A DNA stretch of 53,203 nucleotides from Leucobacter soli (GTDB lineage Bacteria; Actinomycetota; Actinomycetes; Actinomycetales; Microbacteriaceae): NCBI RefSeq assembly GCF_910593785.1, contig NZ_CAJVAP010000021.1, forward strand, positions 1 to 53,203. The letters run 5' to 3'. Numbering within the stretch: the stretch's first letter is position 1; the number at the start of each line of letters is the position of its first letter. A model generated the notes under the pieces. The model had not been told where the DNA came from, ran no database searches, and saw only the letters and a program-made list of their open reading frames with translations. Shown here one piece after another: positions 24,226 through 33,550 of the stretch. A program made the translations under genes and the position numbers.

Positions 24226-26871
24226 GTGCCAAGCAATCCTCAGCCTACCCTCATGGTCATCGACGGCCACTCGCTCGCATTCCGCGCCTTCTACGCGCTG
24301 CCGGTCGACAGTTTTCAGACGCAGACCGGGCAGCACACGAACGCGATCCACGGCTTCATCTCCATGCTCATCAACCTGCTGGGCAACGAGAATCCCGACG
24401 CGCTCGCGATCGCCTTCGACATCTCGCGGCACTCCTTCCGCACCGACGAGTACCCGGAGTACAAGGGCACCCGGGGCGAGACGCCACCGGAGTTCAAGGG
24501 CCAGGTGCCGCTCCTGCAGGAGGCGCTGCACGCCATGGGCATCCGCACCCTCGAGAAGGAGAACTACGAGGCCGACGACATCCTCGCGACGCTCGCGACT
24601 CGCGGCGCTGCAGAGGGGTACCGCGTCCTGGTGGTGAGCGGCGACCGCGACACGATCCAGCTCGTCGACGACGACGTCACGCTGCTCTACCCCTCGAAGC
24701 AGGGGGTGAGCGAGCTCACGCGCTACGACGCGGACAAGGTGATGGAGCGCTACGGCATCCGGCCCGAGCAGTACCCCGAGATCGCCGCGCTGGTGGGGGA
24801 GACGAGTGACAACCTGCCCGGCATCCCGCGCGTCGGTGAGAAGACCGCGGTGAAGTGGATCAACCAGTTCGGTTCGCTCGAAGAGGTGCTGCGGCGGCAG
24901 GACGAGATCGGCGGCAAGGTCGGCGAGAGCCTGCGCGAGCACGCCCACCTGGCCGAGCGCAACCGCCGGCTGAACCGATTGGTGCGCGACGTCGAGCTGG
25001 GCGTCTCCCTCGACGAGCTGGCGCGCGGCGATATCGACATGAGCGCCGTGCAGCAGGTGTTCGCCCGGCTCGAGTTCCGCACACTGCTCCAGCGCGTGGG
25101 AAAGCTCGCCGGAGCCGATACCGAGGCGACGGACGGCGGCGCGGTGTCCCTGGCGCCGACGCTCCCGGAGCCTCGGCTTCTGCTCGACGAGGAGCTCGGA
25201 GACTGGCTCGCGAAGGCGGAGCAGCCGGCCGTGCTCATCACGGAGGACGCCGGCGGCCTGCACGTCGGGCTCGCAACCCCAGACTCGACCGTGCTCGTGA
25301 ACTGGAAGCCGGGCGGCCGGGACTACGCGCAGTTCGAGGCGTGGCTCTCCGCAGATGCCCCGAAGATCCTGTTCGACGCCAAGCCGCAGATGAAGATCGC
25401 GGAGCGCGCGGGCATCCGGTTGGCCGGCATCGCCGGGGATGCCCTGCTCGCCGCCTGGTTGGTCCGCCCCACCGCGCCCGAGAAGACGATCGCCGAAGCG
25501 GTGTTCCGCTATCTGGGCGAGCAGGTGCCGGAGGGGGATCCGAACCAGCTGGTGCCCGAGGAGGGTTCGGTCGCAGGGCCCGATGCGCTTGCCTGGTACA
25601 TCGTCCGCGTGCACGAGGTCATCCGCTCCCGCTTCGATGGGCGTACCGGCGAGGTGTACTCGGAGATCGAGCTGCCCCTCCTGCCCGTGCTCGACGCGCT
25701 CGAGCGGCGCGGTGTCGAGATCGACCTGCCACTGCTGCAGGCGCACGAGGCCGAACTGCGCGAGCGGGTCGCCGGGCTGGAGCAGGAGGCCTTCGCCGCG
25801 ATCGGGCACGAGGTGAACCTCTCGTCGCCCAAGCAGCTGCAGCAGGTGCTCTTCGAAGAACTCGACATGCCGAAGACGCGGAAGACGCAGACGGGGTACA
25901 CGACGGATGCGGCCGCCCTGGCGGACCTGCAGTCGAAGCAGCCGCATCCGTTCCTCGACGCGCTGCTCGCGCACCGCGACGCGAACAAGCTGCGGCAGAT
26001 AATCGAAACACTGATCAAGGCTGTGCAGCCCGACGGGCGGATCCACACCACGCTCGTGCAGATCGGTGCGAGCACGGGCCGTCTCGCCTCGACCGATCCG
26101 AACCTGCAGAACATCCCCGTGCGCACCGAGGAGGGCCGGCGCATCCGGGAGGGCTTCATACACTCGGGCGAGTTCGAAACGCTGATGACGGCCGACTACT
26201 CGCAGATCGAGATGCGGATCATGGCGCATCTCTCCGGCGACGCCGGCCTCATCGCGGCGTTCAACGCGGGCGAGGACCTGCACCGTTTCGTGGGTTCGCG
26301 CATCTTCGGCGTGGAGCCCGCCGAGGTCACGAGCGAGATGCGCGCCAAGGTCAAGGCGATGTCGTACGGCCTCGCCTACGGGCTATCGGCGTTCGGCCTG
26401 GCGAAGCAGCTCGGGATCACCGGCGCCGAGGCGAAACAGCTGATGCTCGACTACTTCGAGCGATTCGGCGGCGTGCGCGACTACCTGCGATCCGTGGTCG
26501 AGCAGGCGAAGATCGACGGCTACACCGAGACGATCTTCGGGCGCCGCCGGCCGTTCCCCGACCTGGCGAGCCCCAACCGAGTACTGCGCGAGAACGCGGA
26601 GCGCGCGGCGCTGAACTCGCCGATCCAAGGATCCGCCGCCGACATCATCAAACGGGCGATGGTGCAGGTCGAGCTGCGCATGCGCGCGGGGTCGATGGCG
26701 TCGCGCATGCTGCTGCAGATCCACGACGAGCTCATGTTCGAGGTCGCCGAGGGCGAATGGGACGCGCTCGAGACGATCGTGCGGGAGGAGATGGCCGGCG
26801 CCGCCGAACTCCTGGTGCCGCTCGACGTGCAGGTCGGGCACGGGGCGAACTGGAACGCTGCGGCGCACTGA
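24226..26871 (+). CDS. polA: DNA polymerase I
   Basis: Repair and Okazaki-fragment polymerase of 881 residues. The N-terminal 5'-3' exonuclease domain (about 1-290) has LMVIDGHSLAFRAFYALP, YEADDILATLA and VSGDRDTIQLV. The middle domain lacks the DEDD residues of proofreading exonucleases, as known for actinobacterial Pol I. The polymerase domain (about 480-881) has RLASTDPNLQNIPVRTEEGR, motif A TADYSQIEMRIMAH, the O-helix region RAKVKAMSYGLAYG, and motif C LLQIHDELMFEV. GTG start with a -10 box six bases before it indicates a leaderless mRNA. Confidence 0.98.
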   Translation: MPSNPQPTLMVIDGHSLAFRAFYALPVDSFQTQTGQHTNAIHGFISMLINLLGNENPDALAIAFDISRHSFRTDEYPEYKGTRGETPPEFKGQVPLLQEALHAMGIRTLEKENYEADDILATLATRGAAEGYRVLVVSGDRDTIQLVDDDVTLLYPSKQGVSELTRYDADKVMERYGIRPEQYPEIAALVGETSDNLPGIPRVGEKTAVKWINQFGSLEEVLRRQDEIGGKVGESLREHAHLAERNRRLNRLVRDVELGVSLDELARGDIDMSAVQQVFARLEFRTLLQRVGKLAGADTEATDGGAVSLAPTLPEPRLLLDEELGDWLAKAEQPAVLITEDAGGLHVGLATPDSTVLVNWKPGGRDYAQFEAWLSADAPKILFDAKPQMKIAERAGIRLAGIAGDALLAAWLVRPTAPEKTIAEAVFRYLGEQVPEGDPNQLVPEEGSVAGPDALAWYIVRVHEVIRSRFDGRTGEVYSEIELPLLPVLDALERRGVEIDLPLLQAHEAELRERVAGLEQEAFAAIGHEVNLSSPKQLQQVLFEELDMPKTRKTQTGYTTDAAALADLQSKQPHPFLDALLAHRDANKLRQIIETLIKAVQPDGRIHTTLVQIGASTGRLASTDPNLQNIPVRTEEGRRIREGFIHSGEFETLMTADYSQIEMRIMAHLSGDAGLIAAFNAGEDLHRFVGSRIFGVEPAEVTSEMRAKVKAMSYGLAYGLSAFGLAKQLGITGAEAKQLMLDYFERFGGVRDYLRSVVEQAKIDGYTETIFGRRRPFPDLASPNRVLRENAERAALNSPIQGSAADIIKRAMVQVELRMRAGSMASRMLLQIHDELMFEVAEGEWDALETIVREEMAGAAELLVPLDVQVGHGANWNAAAH

Positions 26872-26892
26872 CCTGAGCGGCCGCACGACGCA

Positions 26893-26922
26893 TTGACGAC
26901 CGGTCGAGAAAGACGGTAGGGT
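26893..26922 (+). promoter_or_regulatory. promoter of rpsA
   Basis: TTGACG and TAGGGT are separated by 18 bases. This is one of the few clear -35/-10 pairs in the window, fitting a highly expressed ribosomal gene. It gives a leader of about 118 bases. Confidence 0.6.
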
Positions 26923-27046
26923 AAAGGGTCACTTCTGTGACGACTCAACCATGTCCACGTGCGAGTCGCACGCCCGGCCGCCGATCGGCTGCTCGGAATA
27001 TCGTACGATCCGCCTTGATTCCCTGTCCATTCTGGAGACCAATTAC

Positions 27047-28504
27047 ATGACGAACGCAACGACCGAAAAGGCAAGCAAGCAGGTCGCTATCAACGACATC
27101 GGCTCGGCCGAAGACTTCCTTGCCGCGGTCGAGAAGACTCTGAAGTTCTTCAACGACGGCGACCTCATCGAGGGCACCGTGGTGAAGATCGACCGCGACG
27201 AGGTGCTCCTCGACGTCGGGTACAAGACCGAGGGCGTCATCCCCTCGCGCGAGCTGTCCATCAAGCACGACGTGAACCCCGACGAGGTCGTTCAGGTCGG
27301 CGATCCCGTCGAGGCGCTCGTGCTCCAGAAGGAGGACAAGGAAGGCCGTCTGATCCTGTCGAAGAAGCGTGCGCAGTACGAGCGCGCGTGGGGCGACGTG
27401 GAGCGGATCAAGGAGACCGAGGGCGTCGTCACCGGCACCGTCATCGAGGTCGTCAAGGGCGGCCTGATCGTCGACATCGGCCTGCGCGGCTTCCTGCCCG
27501 CGTCGCTGATCGAGCTGCGCCGCGTGCGCGACCTCACCCCGTACCTGGGCCAGGAGATCGAGGCCAAGATCCTCGAGCTCGACAAGAACCGCAACAACGT
27601 GGTGCTCTCGCGCCGTGCTCTGCTCGAGGAGACGCAGTCGGCCAGCCGCTCGTCGTTCCTCGCCGAGCTCAAGCCGGGTCAGGTTCGCAAGGGCGTCATC
27701 TCGTCGATCGTCAACTTCGGCGCGTTCGTCGACCTCGGCGGCGTCGACGGCCTCGTGCACGTCTCCGAGCTGTCGTGGAAGCACATCGACCACGCCTCCG
27801 ACGTCGTCGAGGTCGGCCAGGAGGTCACCGTCGAGGTGCTGTCGGTCGAGCTGGACCGCGAGCGCGTCTCGCTGTCGCTGAAGGCGACGCAGGAAGACCC
27901 GTGGCAGGTCTTCGCCCGCACCCATGCGATCGGCCAGATCGCCCCGGGCGTCGTCACCAAGCTCGTGCCCTTCGGCGCGTTCGTCCGCGTGGCCGACGGC
28001 ATCGAGGGCCTCGTGCACATCTCCGAGCTTTCGGGCCAGCACGTCGAACTCGCCGAGCAGGTCGTCTCCGCCGGCCAGGAGGTCTTCGTCAAGATCATCG
28101 ACATCGATCTCGATCGTCGTCGGATCTCGCTCAGCCTCAAGCAGGCGAACGACGGCGTCGACCCCGAGGGCACCGAGTTCGATCCGGCGCTGTACGGCAT
28201 GACCGCCGAGTACGACGAGAACGGCGAGTACAAGTACCCCGAGGGCTTCGATCCCGAGACCCAGGAGTGGAAGGAAGGCTTCGAGACCCAGCGCGAGGCC
28301 TGGGAGCAGGAGTACGCAGCAGCGCAGGAGCGCTGGGAGGCTCACAAGAAGCAGGTCGGCGAGGCCATCGCCGCGCAGGCCGAGCTCCCCGCCGCCGGTT
28401 CCGCCGCCGCTCCGTCGAGCTTCTCGAGCGACTCGTCGTCGACCGGTGCGCTGGCCGACGATGAGGCGCTTGCCGCGCTGAAGGCGCAGCTCGAGGGCAA
28501 CTGA
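27047..28504 (+). CDS. rpsA: 30S ribosomal protein S1
   Basis: RNA-binding protein of the small subunit that helps mRNA docking. The 485 residues contain four S1 domains at roughly 35-105, 122-190, 208-277 and 293-363. The third and fourth are best conserved (VNFGAFVDLGGVDGLVHVSE and VPFGAFVRVADGIEGLVHIS). The C-terminal 120 residues are Glu/Ala/Tyr-rich and then Ser-rich, as in actinobacterial S1. The frame is open upstream, but the ATG at 27047 follows CTGGAG and begins the conserved MTNATTEK segment. A strong terminator follows, so the gene is monocistronic. Confidence 0.97.
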   Translation: MTNATTEKASKQVAINDIGSAEDFLAAVEKTLKFFNDGDLIEGTVVKIDRDEVLLDVGYKTEGVIPSRELSIKHDVNPDEVVQVGDPVEALVLQKEDKEGRLILSKKRAQYERAWGDVERIKETEGVVTGTVIEVVKGGLIVDIGLRGFLPASLIELRRVRDLTPYLGQEIEAKILELDKNRNNVVLSRRALLEETQSASRSSFLAELKPGQVRKGVISSIVNFGAFVDLGGVDGLVHVSELSWKHIDHASDVVEVGQEVTVEVLSVELDRERVSLSLKATQEDPWQVFARTHAIGQIAPGVVTKLVPFGAFVRVADGIEGLVHISELSGQHVELAEQVVSAGQEVFVKIIDIDLDRRRISLSLKQANDGVDPEGTEFDPALYGMTAEYDENGEYKYPEGFDPETQEWKEGFETQREAWEQEYAAAQERWEAHKKQVGEAIAAQAELPAAGSAAAPSSFSSDSSSTGALADDEALAALKAQLEGN

Positions 28505-28521
28505 GCCCGGTAGCCTCCGGT

Positions 28522-28569
28522 AAACGCGACAGGCTCCGCATCCCCTCGGGTGCGGAGCCTGTCGCGTTT
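28522..28569 (+). terminator. strong intrinsic terminator after rpsA
   Basis: A 19-bp perfect stem (28522-28540 with 28551-28569) around a 10-base loop, followed by TTTCTT. The stem starts with AAA and ends with TTT, so it can also terminate transcripts arriving from the opposite side (the DUF4126 gene). Confidence 0.93.
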
Positions 28570-28636
28570 CTTGAAGTCGCTCGCAGACACGTTTCGCGGA
28601 GCAGGTCTGCGGATCCGTCCCGTCGAACCCGTCGGC

Positions 28637-29254
28637 TCAGGCCGACACCGGCGATCCGCCGGCCGCCCGCTGCTCCCGGCGGACGCGCAGCGCGCGGCGC
28701 AGACGCCGCACCAGCAGCAGGATCGTCACGACCACGGCGATCAGTGCGAGCACGGGGACGACGACCGCGAGGATCGTCAAGACCACCGCGCCGATGTCCT
28801 CGAGCGTGCTCGCCACGGCGGCGCCGAAGCCGGCGCTCACCAGGTTCAGCAACGGCCGAGCGATCATCTTGAGCAGGTGGGGGAGCAGCGCGACGACGAT
28901 GCCGAGCACGAACGGCCAGAACTGCGCGGAGTCGGCGAACGCCGCGGGATCGGTCACCGCGACGGTGTCGCTCGATGCGCCCGCGGAGAACACCAGCCCG
29001 CCGGACGCCGGACGCACGACGGTTTGGAGCACGTCGTTCACCGTGTCCAGCGCCGGTACCTTGTCGACGATCACCTCTACGACCAGCAGCACCCCGATGA
29101 TGCCGAGCGTCCACTCGTTCTCGAGCCAGATCCAGTTCTCGGGCAGCTGCACGAGATCGGTGAAGCGGGAGAGCAGGCCGAGCCCGAGCAGGGGGATGTA
29201 CGCGTTCAGGCCGGCTGCGCTCGCGAGCACCAGACCGGTGATGACCTCGATCAT
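28637..29254 (-). CDS. DUF4126 family membrane protein
   Basis: A 205-residue membrane protein. The N-terminus EVITGLVLASAAGLNAYIPLL and the segment VDKVPALDTVNDVLQTVVRP are the hallmark of DUF4126. Four to five hydrophobic segments are seen, including a long one at about 160-190, followed by an Arg-rich cytoplasmic tail. Function is unknown. The ATG lies six bases after a TAGACT box, giving a leaderless mRNA. It is convergent with rpsA across the shared terminator and divergent from coaE. Confidence 0.85.
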   Translation of the reverse strand: MIEVITGLVLASAAGLNAYIPLLGLGLLSRFTDLVQLPENWIWLENEWTLGIIGVLLVVEVIVDKVPALDTVNDVLQTVVRPASGGLVFSAGASSDTVAVTDPAAFADSAQFWPFVLGIVVALLPHLLKMIARPLLNLVSAGFGAAVASTLEDIGAVVLTILAVVVPVLALIAVVVTILLLVRRLRRALRVRREQRAAGGSPVSA

Positions 29255-29260
29255 GCTCCC

Positions 29261-29266
29261 AGTCTA
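29261..29266 (-). promoter_or_regulatory. -10 box for the DUF4126 gene, leaderless
   Basis: TAGACT on the minus strand is six bases (GGGAGC) from the ATG. Confidence 0.5.
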
Positions 29267-29308
29267 GAATCCGAGGTGCTGCGGGCGGAGTCGTACCAGT
29301 CGCCTCGC

Positions 29309-29314
29309 TACAGT
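29309..29314 (+). promoter_or_regulatory. -10 box for coaE, leaderless
   Basis: TACAGT ends six bases before the ATG at 29321. Confidence 0.5.
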
Positions 29315-29320
29315 GGCAGC

Positions 29321-29929
29321 ATGAAGCTGATCGGTTTGAGCGGCGGGATCGCCTCGGGAAAGTCCACGATCGGGCGACGGCTCGAGGAGCTCGGAGCCGT
29401 TCGGATCGATGCGGATCAACTCGCCCGGGACGTCGTGCAGCCGGGTGCTCCCGCACTCGAGCGCATCCGTTCCGCGTTCGGCGAGCACGTGATCGCCGCG
29501 GACGGGGCGCTCGATCGCGAGGCGCTCGGCAGCCTCGTGTTCGCGAATCCCGACGCACTCGCCGAACTGAACGGCATCGTGCACCCCGCGGTGCGGGAGC
29601 TCGCGCAGGAGCGGATCGCGGCGGCGGAGGCAGCGGATCCCGCAGCCATCGTCGTGTACGAGATCCCGCTGCTCGTCGAGACGGGCGCCCACAGCGACGG
29701 GACGGTGAGGTGGGATCTCATCGTGATCGCGGATGCGCCGGCTGAGAAGCGGGAGCGAAGACTGGTCGAACTCCGGGGACTGAGCGAGGAGGAGGCGGCG
29801 CGCCGGATCGCCAGCCAGGCCGACGACGACGAGCGGCGCGCTGCCGCCGGCGTGCTCATCGATACCTCCGGGAGCAAGGAGCAGACGCTCCAGCAGGTGG
29901 ACGCGCTCTGGCGGACGCTGAACGGATGA
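29321..29929 (+). CDS. coaE: dephospho-CoA kinase
   Basis: Final step of CoA synthesis, phosphorylating the 3' hydroxyl of dephospho-CoA. The 202-residue P-loop kinase starts MKLIGLSGGIASGKSTIGRR (Walker A) and has RIDADQLARDVVQPG, the HPAVREL segment and VYEIPLLVETG (substrate and lid region). Some mycobacterial CoaE proteins carry a C-terminal GrpB-like domain; it is absent here. The frame is open upstream, but the ATG at 29321 begins the P-loop strand and has a -10 box at leaderless spacing. It often neighbours rpsA in actinobacteria. Confidence 0.96.
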   Translation: MKLIGLSGGIASGKSTIGRRLEELGAVRIDADQLARDVVQPGAPALERIRSAFGEHVIAADGALDREALGSLVFANPDALAELNGIVHPAVRELAQERIAAAEAADPAAIVVYEIPLLVETGAHSDGTVRWDLIVIADAPAEKRERRLVELRGLSEEEAARRIASQADDDERRAAAGVLIDTSGSKEQTLQQVDALWRTLNG

Positions 29930-29974
29930 CAGCCGGGCCGGAGACGAGGCCCGCGGACGTATCCGTTCGCCGAC

Positions 29975-30589
29975 TCAGCGCGCGAACTCGGCGAACCAGT
30001 TCAGCTGCATCTGCGCGATGGCCGCGACCACCAGGTAGTTGACGAGTACCACGACCCATACCCAGCTGTACAGGGTCTGAGCGAGCCTTCGAGCGTTCGG
30101 GCCGAGCGGGATTCCTCCGGATGCGAACGGGCGCGCGAGACCGCTCCACCAGAGGGGGATCATGACGGCCCACACCACCATGCACCACGGGCAGAGGGTG
30201 CCGAGCACGAAGATGCTCTGGTACTGCAGCCAGCACACGAACACGAATCCGGCGAGCAAGCCGACCTGGTAGAGACCCCAGAACCAGGGGGCGAAGCGGG
30301 CTCCTGCGAGCAGTGCGACACCGACCGCGATCGGAGCGACGAAGGCGGCGACGCCGAGGATCGTATTGCTGAACCCGAGGAGCGAGCCCTGCGCAGAGTC
30401 CATGTTCGGGCCGCAGGTGACGAGGATGCTGACGGAGCAGTTCGGAACGTAGTCCGGGTTCTTCAGCTTCTTGATGTACTCGGTGATGAGTTCGAACGAC
30501 GCGAACCAGCCGATCGCGCCCAGCACGATGGAGAAGACCGCGTAGGCTCTCCGGCTGCGAGCGGATGGAGCGGCGGCGAGAGAGGTCAT
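29975..30589 (-). CDS. vitamin K epoxide reductase (VKOR) family protein
   Basis: A 204-residue integral membrane protein with about five spans. The redox motif LCPWCMVVWAV near residue 130 and the loop cysteines in VPNCSVSILVTCGPN (about 50-60) match bacterial VKOR. VKOR reoxidises DsbA-like oxidases using quinones and so drives disulfide formation outside the membrane in actinobacteria. There is no fused thioredoxin domain, so the partner oxidase must be encoded elsewhere. The ATG is six bases from a TAGGAT box. It is convergent with coaE and divergent from the RNase gene. Confidence 0.92.
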   Translation of the reverse strand: MTSLAAAPSARSRRAYAVFSIVLGAIGWFASFELITEYIKKLKNPDYVPNCSVSILVTCGPNMDSAQGSLLGFSNTILGVAAFVAPIAVGVALLAGARFAPWFWGLYQVGLLAGFVFVCWLQYQSIFVLGTLCPWCMVVWAVMIPLWWSGLARPFASGGIPLGPNARRLAQTLYSWVWVVVLVNYLVVAAIAQMQLNWFAEFAR

Positions 30590-30595
30590 GCGGCG

Positions 30596-30601
30596 ATCCT
30601 A
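30596..30601 (-). promoter_or_regulatory. -10 box for the VKOR gene, leaderless
   Basis: TAGGAT on the minus strand is six bases (CGCCGC) from the ATG. Confidence 0.5.
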
Positions 30602-30636
30602 GCCGGGTGATCTGCGTGTTCGCCCGCCGAGCGTGC

Positions 30637-30642
30637 CATAAT
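30637..30642 (+). promoter_or_regulatory. -10 box for the RNase E/G gene
   Basis: CATAAT lies near the start of a leader of about 185 bases (30650-30833) that holds no gene I can support. A long leader fits the autoregulation known for RNase E in enterobacteria, but no conserved element is recognised. Confidence 0.4.
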
Positions 30643-30833
30643 GGATACCAGCATCGAGCGCCAACGCGTATCCGATGCGGAACAGTCTTTCGGTCGCGAG
30701 CATCGCGGCCAGCGGCTCCATGATGGGCCGGGCGCGTGGCACCAGCGACGCGAGCAGAAGGTTTTGCGGCGACGCCGCAGTGAGAATTTCCCGAGGTCGG
30801 GTGACCGCTCGGGGCAAGAGGAGCGCACCAGCG

Positions 30834-33371
30834 ATGGTGAATGATGAATCAGCATACGAAGCAGCGGACGCGGATAGCACCGAGGCGGTGAACGGAACCG
30901 AGGCGGGTCAGGCGATCGAGACCCCGGAGCCCGACCTCGCGGAGGCGCCTGCGGAGATCCCGGCGGACACACCGGAGTCGGAAGAGCCGGGCGACCCGAT
31001 ACCCGCTGAGGCGACCCTCGCCGAGACCGAGCCGGCCGAGGCCGGGCCCTCGGCCGAAGCCCCCGTCTCCGGGACCGAGGTCGCAACCGAGGTCGAGGTT
31101 GAAACCGAGACCGAGGATGCACCGCTGGCGGTCGAGTCCACCGCATCAGAGAACTTGGCTGAGGTCGAGCCCGAGTCCGCGTCCTCCGATCCGGGCGAAC
31201 CGCAGGCACCGGTCGGCGCGGATGGCCGCCCGCTCGTGATCTCGCTCGCAGAGATGAGCCCCGAGGAGCGATTCCGCGCCACCTCGCGCCTCGTCTTCCT
31301 CGCTCCCGACGTCCCGCCGCTCCCGCCGCGTCAGCGACGCAGCGGGAGCGCGCTCCGTCAGCTCGACGAGATGCTGGATCAGCGCTTCACGCCCGAGGAC
31401 GATGAGCGCGAGGAGCGGGAGGGCACCTCGAACCGTCGCCGAGGCCGCCGTCGTAACGGCTCGGACGAAGACGGGGAGCAGCGGAGCCGGCAGCGCGAGC
31501 CGCAACCGATCACCGAGCCGCAGAAGGTGAAGGGCTCGACCCGGCTCGAAGCGAAGAAGCAGCGCCGTCGCGAAGGGCGGGATGCGGGCCGCCGTCGCCG
31601 ACTGGTGATCACCGAATCCGAGTTCCTGGCCCGTCGTGAAGCCGTCGACCGCGAGATGGTCGTGCGCACGACCGCTGACCGGATCCAGATCGGGGTGCTC
31701 GAGGACAAGGTCCTCGTCGAGCACTACGTGGCGCGGTCGTCGGAATCGTCGATGATCGGCAACGTCTACTTGGGTCGGGTTCAGAACGTCCTGCCGAGCA
31801 TGGAGGCGGCGTTCGTCGACATCGGTCGTGGCCGTAACGCGGTCCTCTACTCGGGTGAGGTCGACTGGTCCGAGTTCGAGGGCACCGGCAACGCGCGGAA
31901 GATCGAGAACGCGCTCAAGCCGGGCGATCAGGTGCTCGTGCAGGTCACGAAGGATCCGGTCGGGCACAAGGGCGCACGCCTGACGAGTCAGATCTCGCTG
32001 CCGGGACGCTTCCTGGTGTACGTGCCGGGCGGCGCGATGAACGGGATCTCCCGCAAGCTGCCCGACACGGAGCGCGCGCGCCTCAAGAAGATCCTCAAGG
32101 AGGTGCTGCCGAGCGGCGCGGGCGTGATCGTGCGCACCGCTGCAGAGGGCGCGACCGAGGAGCAGCTGACGCACGACGTGCAGCGACTGACCAAGCAGTG
32201 GGAGTCGATCCAGAAGCGCGTCGCCCAGGGCGGAGGTCCGGTGCTGCTGCACTCCGAGCCCGACATGCTCATCAAGATCGTCCGCGACGTCTTCAACGAG
32301 GATTTCCACAAGCTCGTGATCGCGGGCGAGGACACCTATCAGGTGATCGAGGGCTACCTCGCGCAGGTGGCTCCCGAGCTGCTCGAGCGGGTATCCCGCT
32401 ACGACGCCGACCGGGACATCTTCGACGAGTACCGGGTGAACGAGCAGATCGTGAAGGCGCTCGACCGCAAGGTCTGGCTGCCCTCCGGTGGGTCCCTCGT
32501 GATCGATCGCACCGAGGCCATGACCGTCGTCGACGTGAACACGGGCAAGTTCGTCGGTTCGGGGGGCAACCTCGAGGAGACGGTCACCAAGAACAACCTC
32601 GAGGCCGCCGAGGAGATCGTGCGACAGCTGCGTCTGCGCGATATCGGCGGCATCATCGTCGTCGACTTCATCGACATGGTGCTCGAGTCCAATCGCGACC
32701 TCGTGCTCCGTCGGCTGGTGGAGTGCCTCAGCCGGGACCGCACCAAGCATCAGGTCGCCGAGGTGACCTCGCTCGGCCTGGTGCAGATGACCCGGAAGAA
32801 GCTGGGGCTCGGTCTCCTGGAATCCTTCAGCGAGCCGTGCGACGTCTGCGCCGGGCGCGGTCTCATTGTCCATCACGAGCCGGTGGCGAAGCATCGTTCC
32901 GAGGGGAACGGATCGCGGAGCAAGCGCAAGGGCGGCGGATCGTCGCAGAGCCAGCCCGCGTCGTCGAACGGCCAGACCCACGCGCTCACCGACGAATCCC
33001 GCTCGGCCATGGCGAAGATCGCGGCGAGCACGATCCCGGGAGCCGCGGATCATGCGATCGCGCGGCCTGAGGAGCACACGAGCGAGCCGGCGCCTGAGGC
33101 GGCCCCGAAGAGGTCGGAGAATGCCGCCTCGCGGAAGCGCCGTCAGGGGCGGGTCGACACCGATGTGCGCGAGGCGCTCGAAGCGCTGGAGCCGCACGAG
33201 ACGAAGTCGCCCGCGCCCGAGCAGGCGCGATCGACCGAGGATCTGCTCGGCTCGGTGCTCGACGCACTGCCTTCGGCGCCCGAGCCGGGTAGGAAGCGGC
33301 GCGCGGGTCGTCGAGCGAGCTCGGCGGCGACGACGGTCGAGGCGGTCGTGCCGGGCGAGGGAGAGGCCTGA
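30834..33371 (+). CDS. rne: ribonuclease E/G family endoribonuclease
   Basis: Central mRNA-decay and rRNA-processing nuclease. From the chosen ATG at 30834 it has 845 residues. An acidic Glu/Ala/Pro-rich region (about 1-170) and a basic region precede the catalytic part. That part has an S1 domain (GNVYLGRVQNVLPSMEAAFV, about residue 310) and the nuclease core with AMTVVDVNTGKFVG and DIGGIIVVDFIDM, containing the metal-binding Asp residues. The Zn-link appears as CDVCAGRG. The last 170 residues are low-complexity and basic. The frame is open to an ATG at 30675. I prefer 30834 because the residues before it do not look conserved and AAGAGGAG lies upstream. Confidence 0.93.
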   Translation: MVNDESAYEAADADSTEAVNGTEAGQAIETPEPDLAEAPAEIPADTPESEEPGDPIPAEATLAETEPAEAGPSAEAPVSGTEVATEVEVETETEDAPLAVESTASENLAEVEPESASSDPGEPQAPVGADGRPLVISLAEMSPEERFRATSRLVFLAPDVPPLPPRQRRSGSALRQLDEMLDQRFTPEDDEREEREGTSNRRRGRRRNGSDEDGEQRSRQREPQPITEPQKVKGSTRLEAKKQRRREGRDAGRRRRLVITESEFLARREAVDREMVVRTTADRIQIGVLEDKVLVEHYVARSSESSMIGNVYLGRVQNVLPSMEAAFVDIGRGRNAVLYSGEVDWSEFEGTGNARKIENALKPGDQVLVQVTKDPVGHKGARLTSQISLPGRFLVYVPGGAMNGISRKLPDTERARLKKILKEVLPSGAGVIVRTAAEGATEEQLTHDVQRLTKQWESIQKRVAQGGGPVLLHSEPDMLIKIVRDVFNEDFHKLVIAGEDTYQVIEGYLAQVAPELLERVSRYDADRDIFDEYRVNEQIVKALDRKVWLPSGGSLVIDRTEAMTVVDVNTGKFVGSGGNLEETVTKNNLEAAEEIVRQLRLRDIGGIIVVDFIDMVLESNRDLVLRRLVECLSRDRTKHQVAEVTSLGLVQMTRKKLGLGLLESFSEPCDVCAGRGLIVHHEPVAKHRSEGNGSRSKRKGGGSSQSQPASSNGQTHALTDESRSAMAKIAASTIPGAADHAIARPEEHTSEPAPEAAPKRSENAASRKRRQGRVDTDVREALEALEPHETKSPAPEQARSTEDLLGSVLDALPSAPEPGRKRRAGRRASSAATTVEAVVPGEGEA

Positions 33372-33388
33372 CACGCCAGTGCGGACGT

Positions 33389-33417
33389 TTGACTCGCGTA
33401 GGCGAGTACGATAAAGT
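33389..33417 (+). promoter_or_regulatory. promoter of rplU-rpmA
   Basis: TTGACT and TAAAGT are separated by 17 bases, giving a leader of about 125 bases before rplU. Confidence 0.55.
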
Positions 33418-33452
33418 TGATCGCTGGTGCCACCCATTTTCGGGCGGCAGTC

Positions 33453-33473
33453 GCCGGGTCTCTCGGACCCGGC
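33453..33473 (+). promoter_or_regulatory. hairpin in the rplU leader
   Basis: GCCGGGTC pairs perfectly with GACCCGGC around TCTCG, midway through the leader. It may be part of an L21 autoregulatory leader. I cannot match it to a named family by eye. Confidence 0.4.
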
Positions 33474-33550
33474 CGGAATCGTACGCGGCAGATCGCATGC
33501 AGATGCGAGTCGCGTGAATCGAAGATCGTTCACGAGGAAAAGGTAGAAAC

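Noticed and set aside
23761-26283. 840-codon open frame on the minus strand across polA
   Set aside because: Only the last 138 codons form a hotdog protein with its own ribosome binding site; the rest is antisense to polA and an artefact of high GC.
30599-30880. minus-strand 93-codon frame opposite the rne leader
   Set aside because: Looks protein-like in places but overlaps the promoter and start of rne and has no start signal; likely chance.
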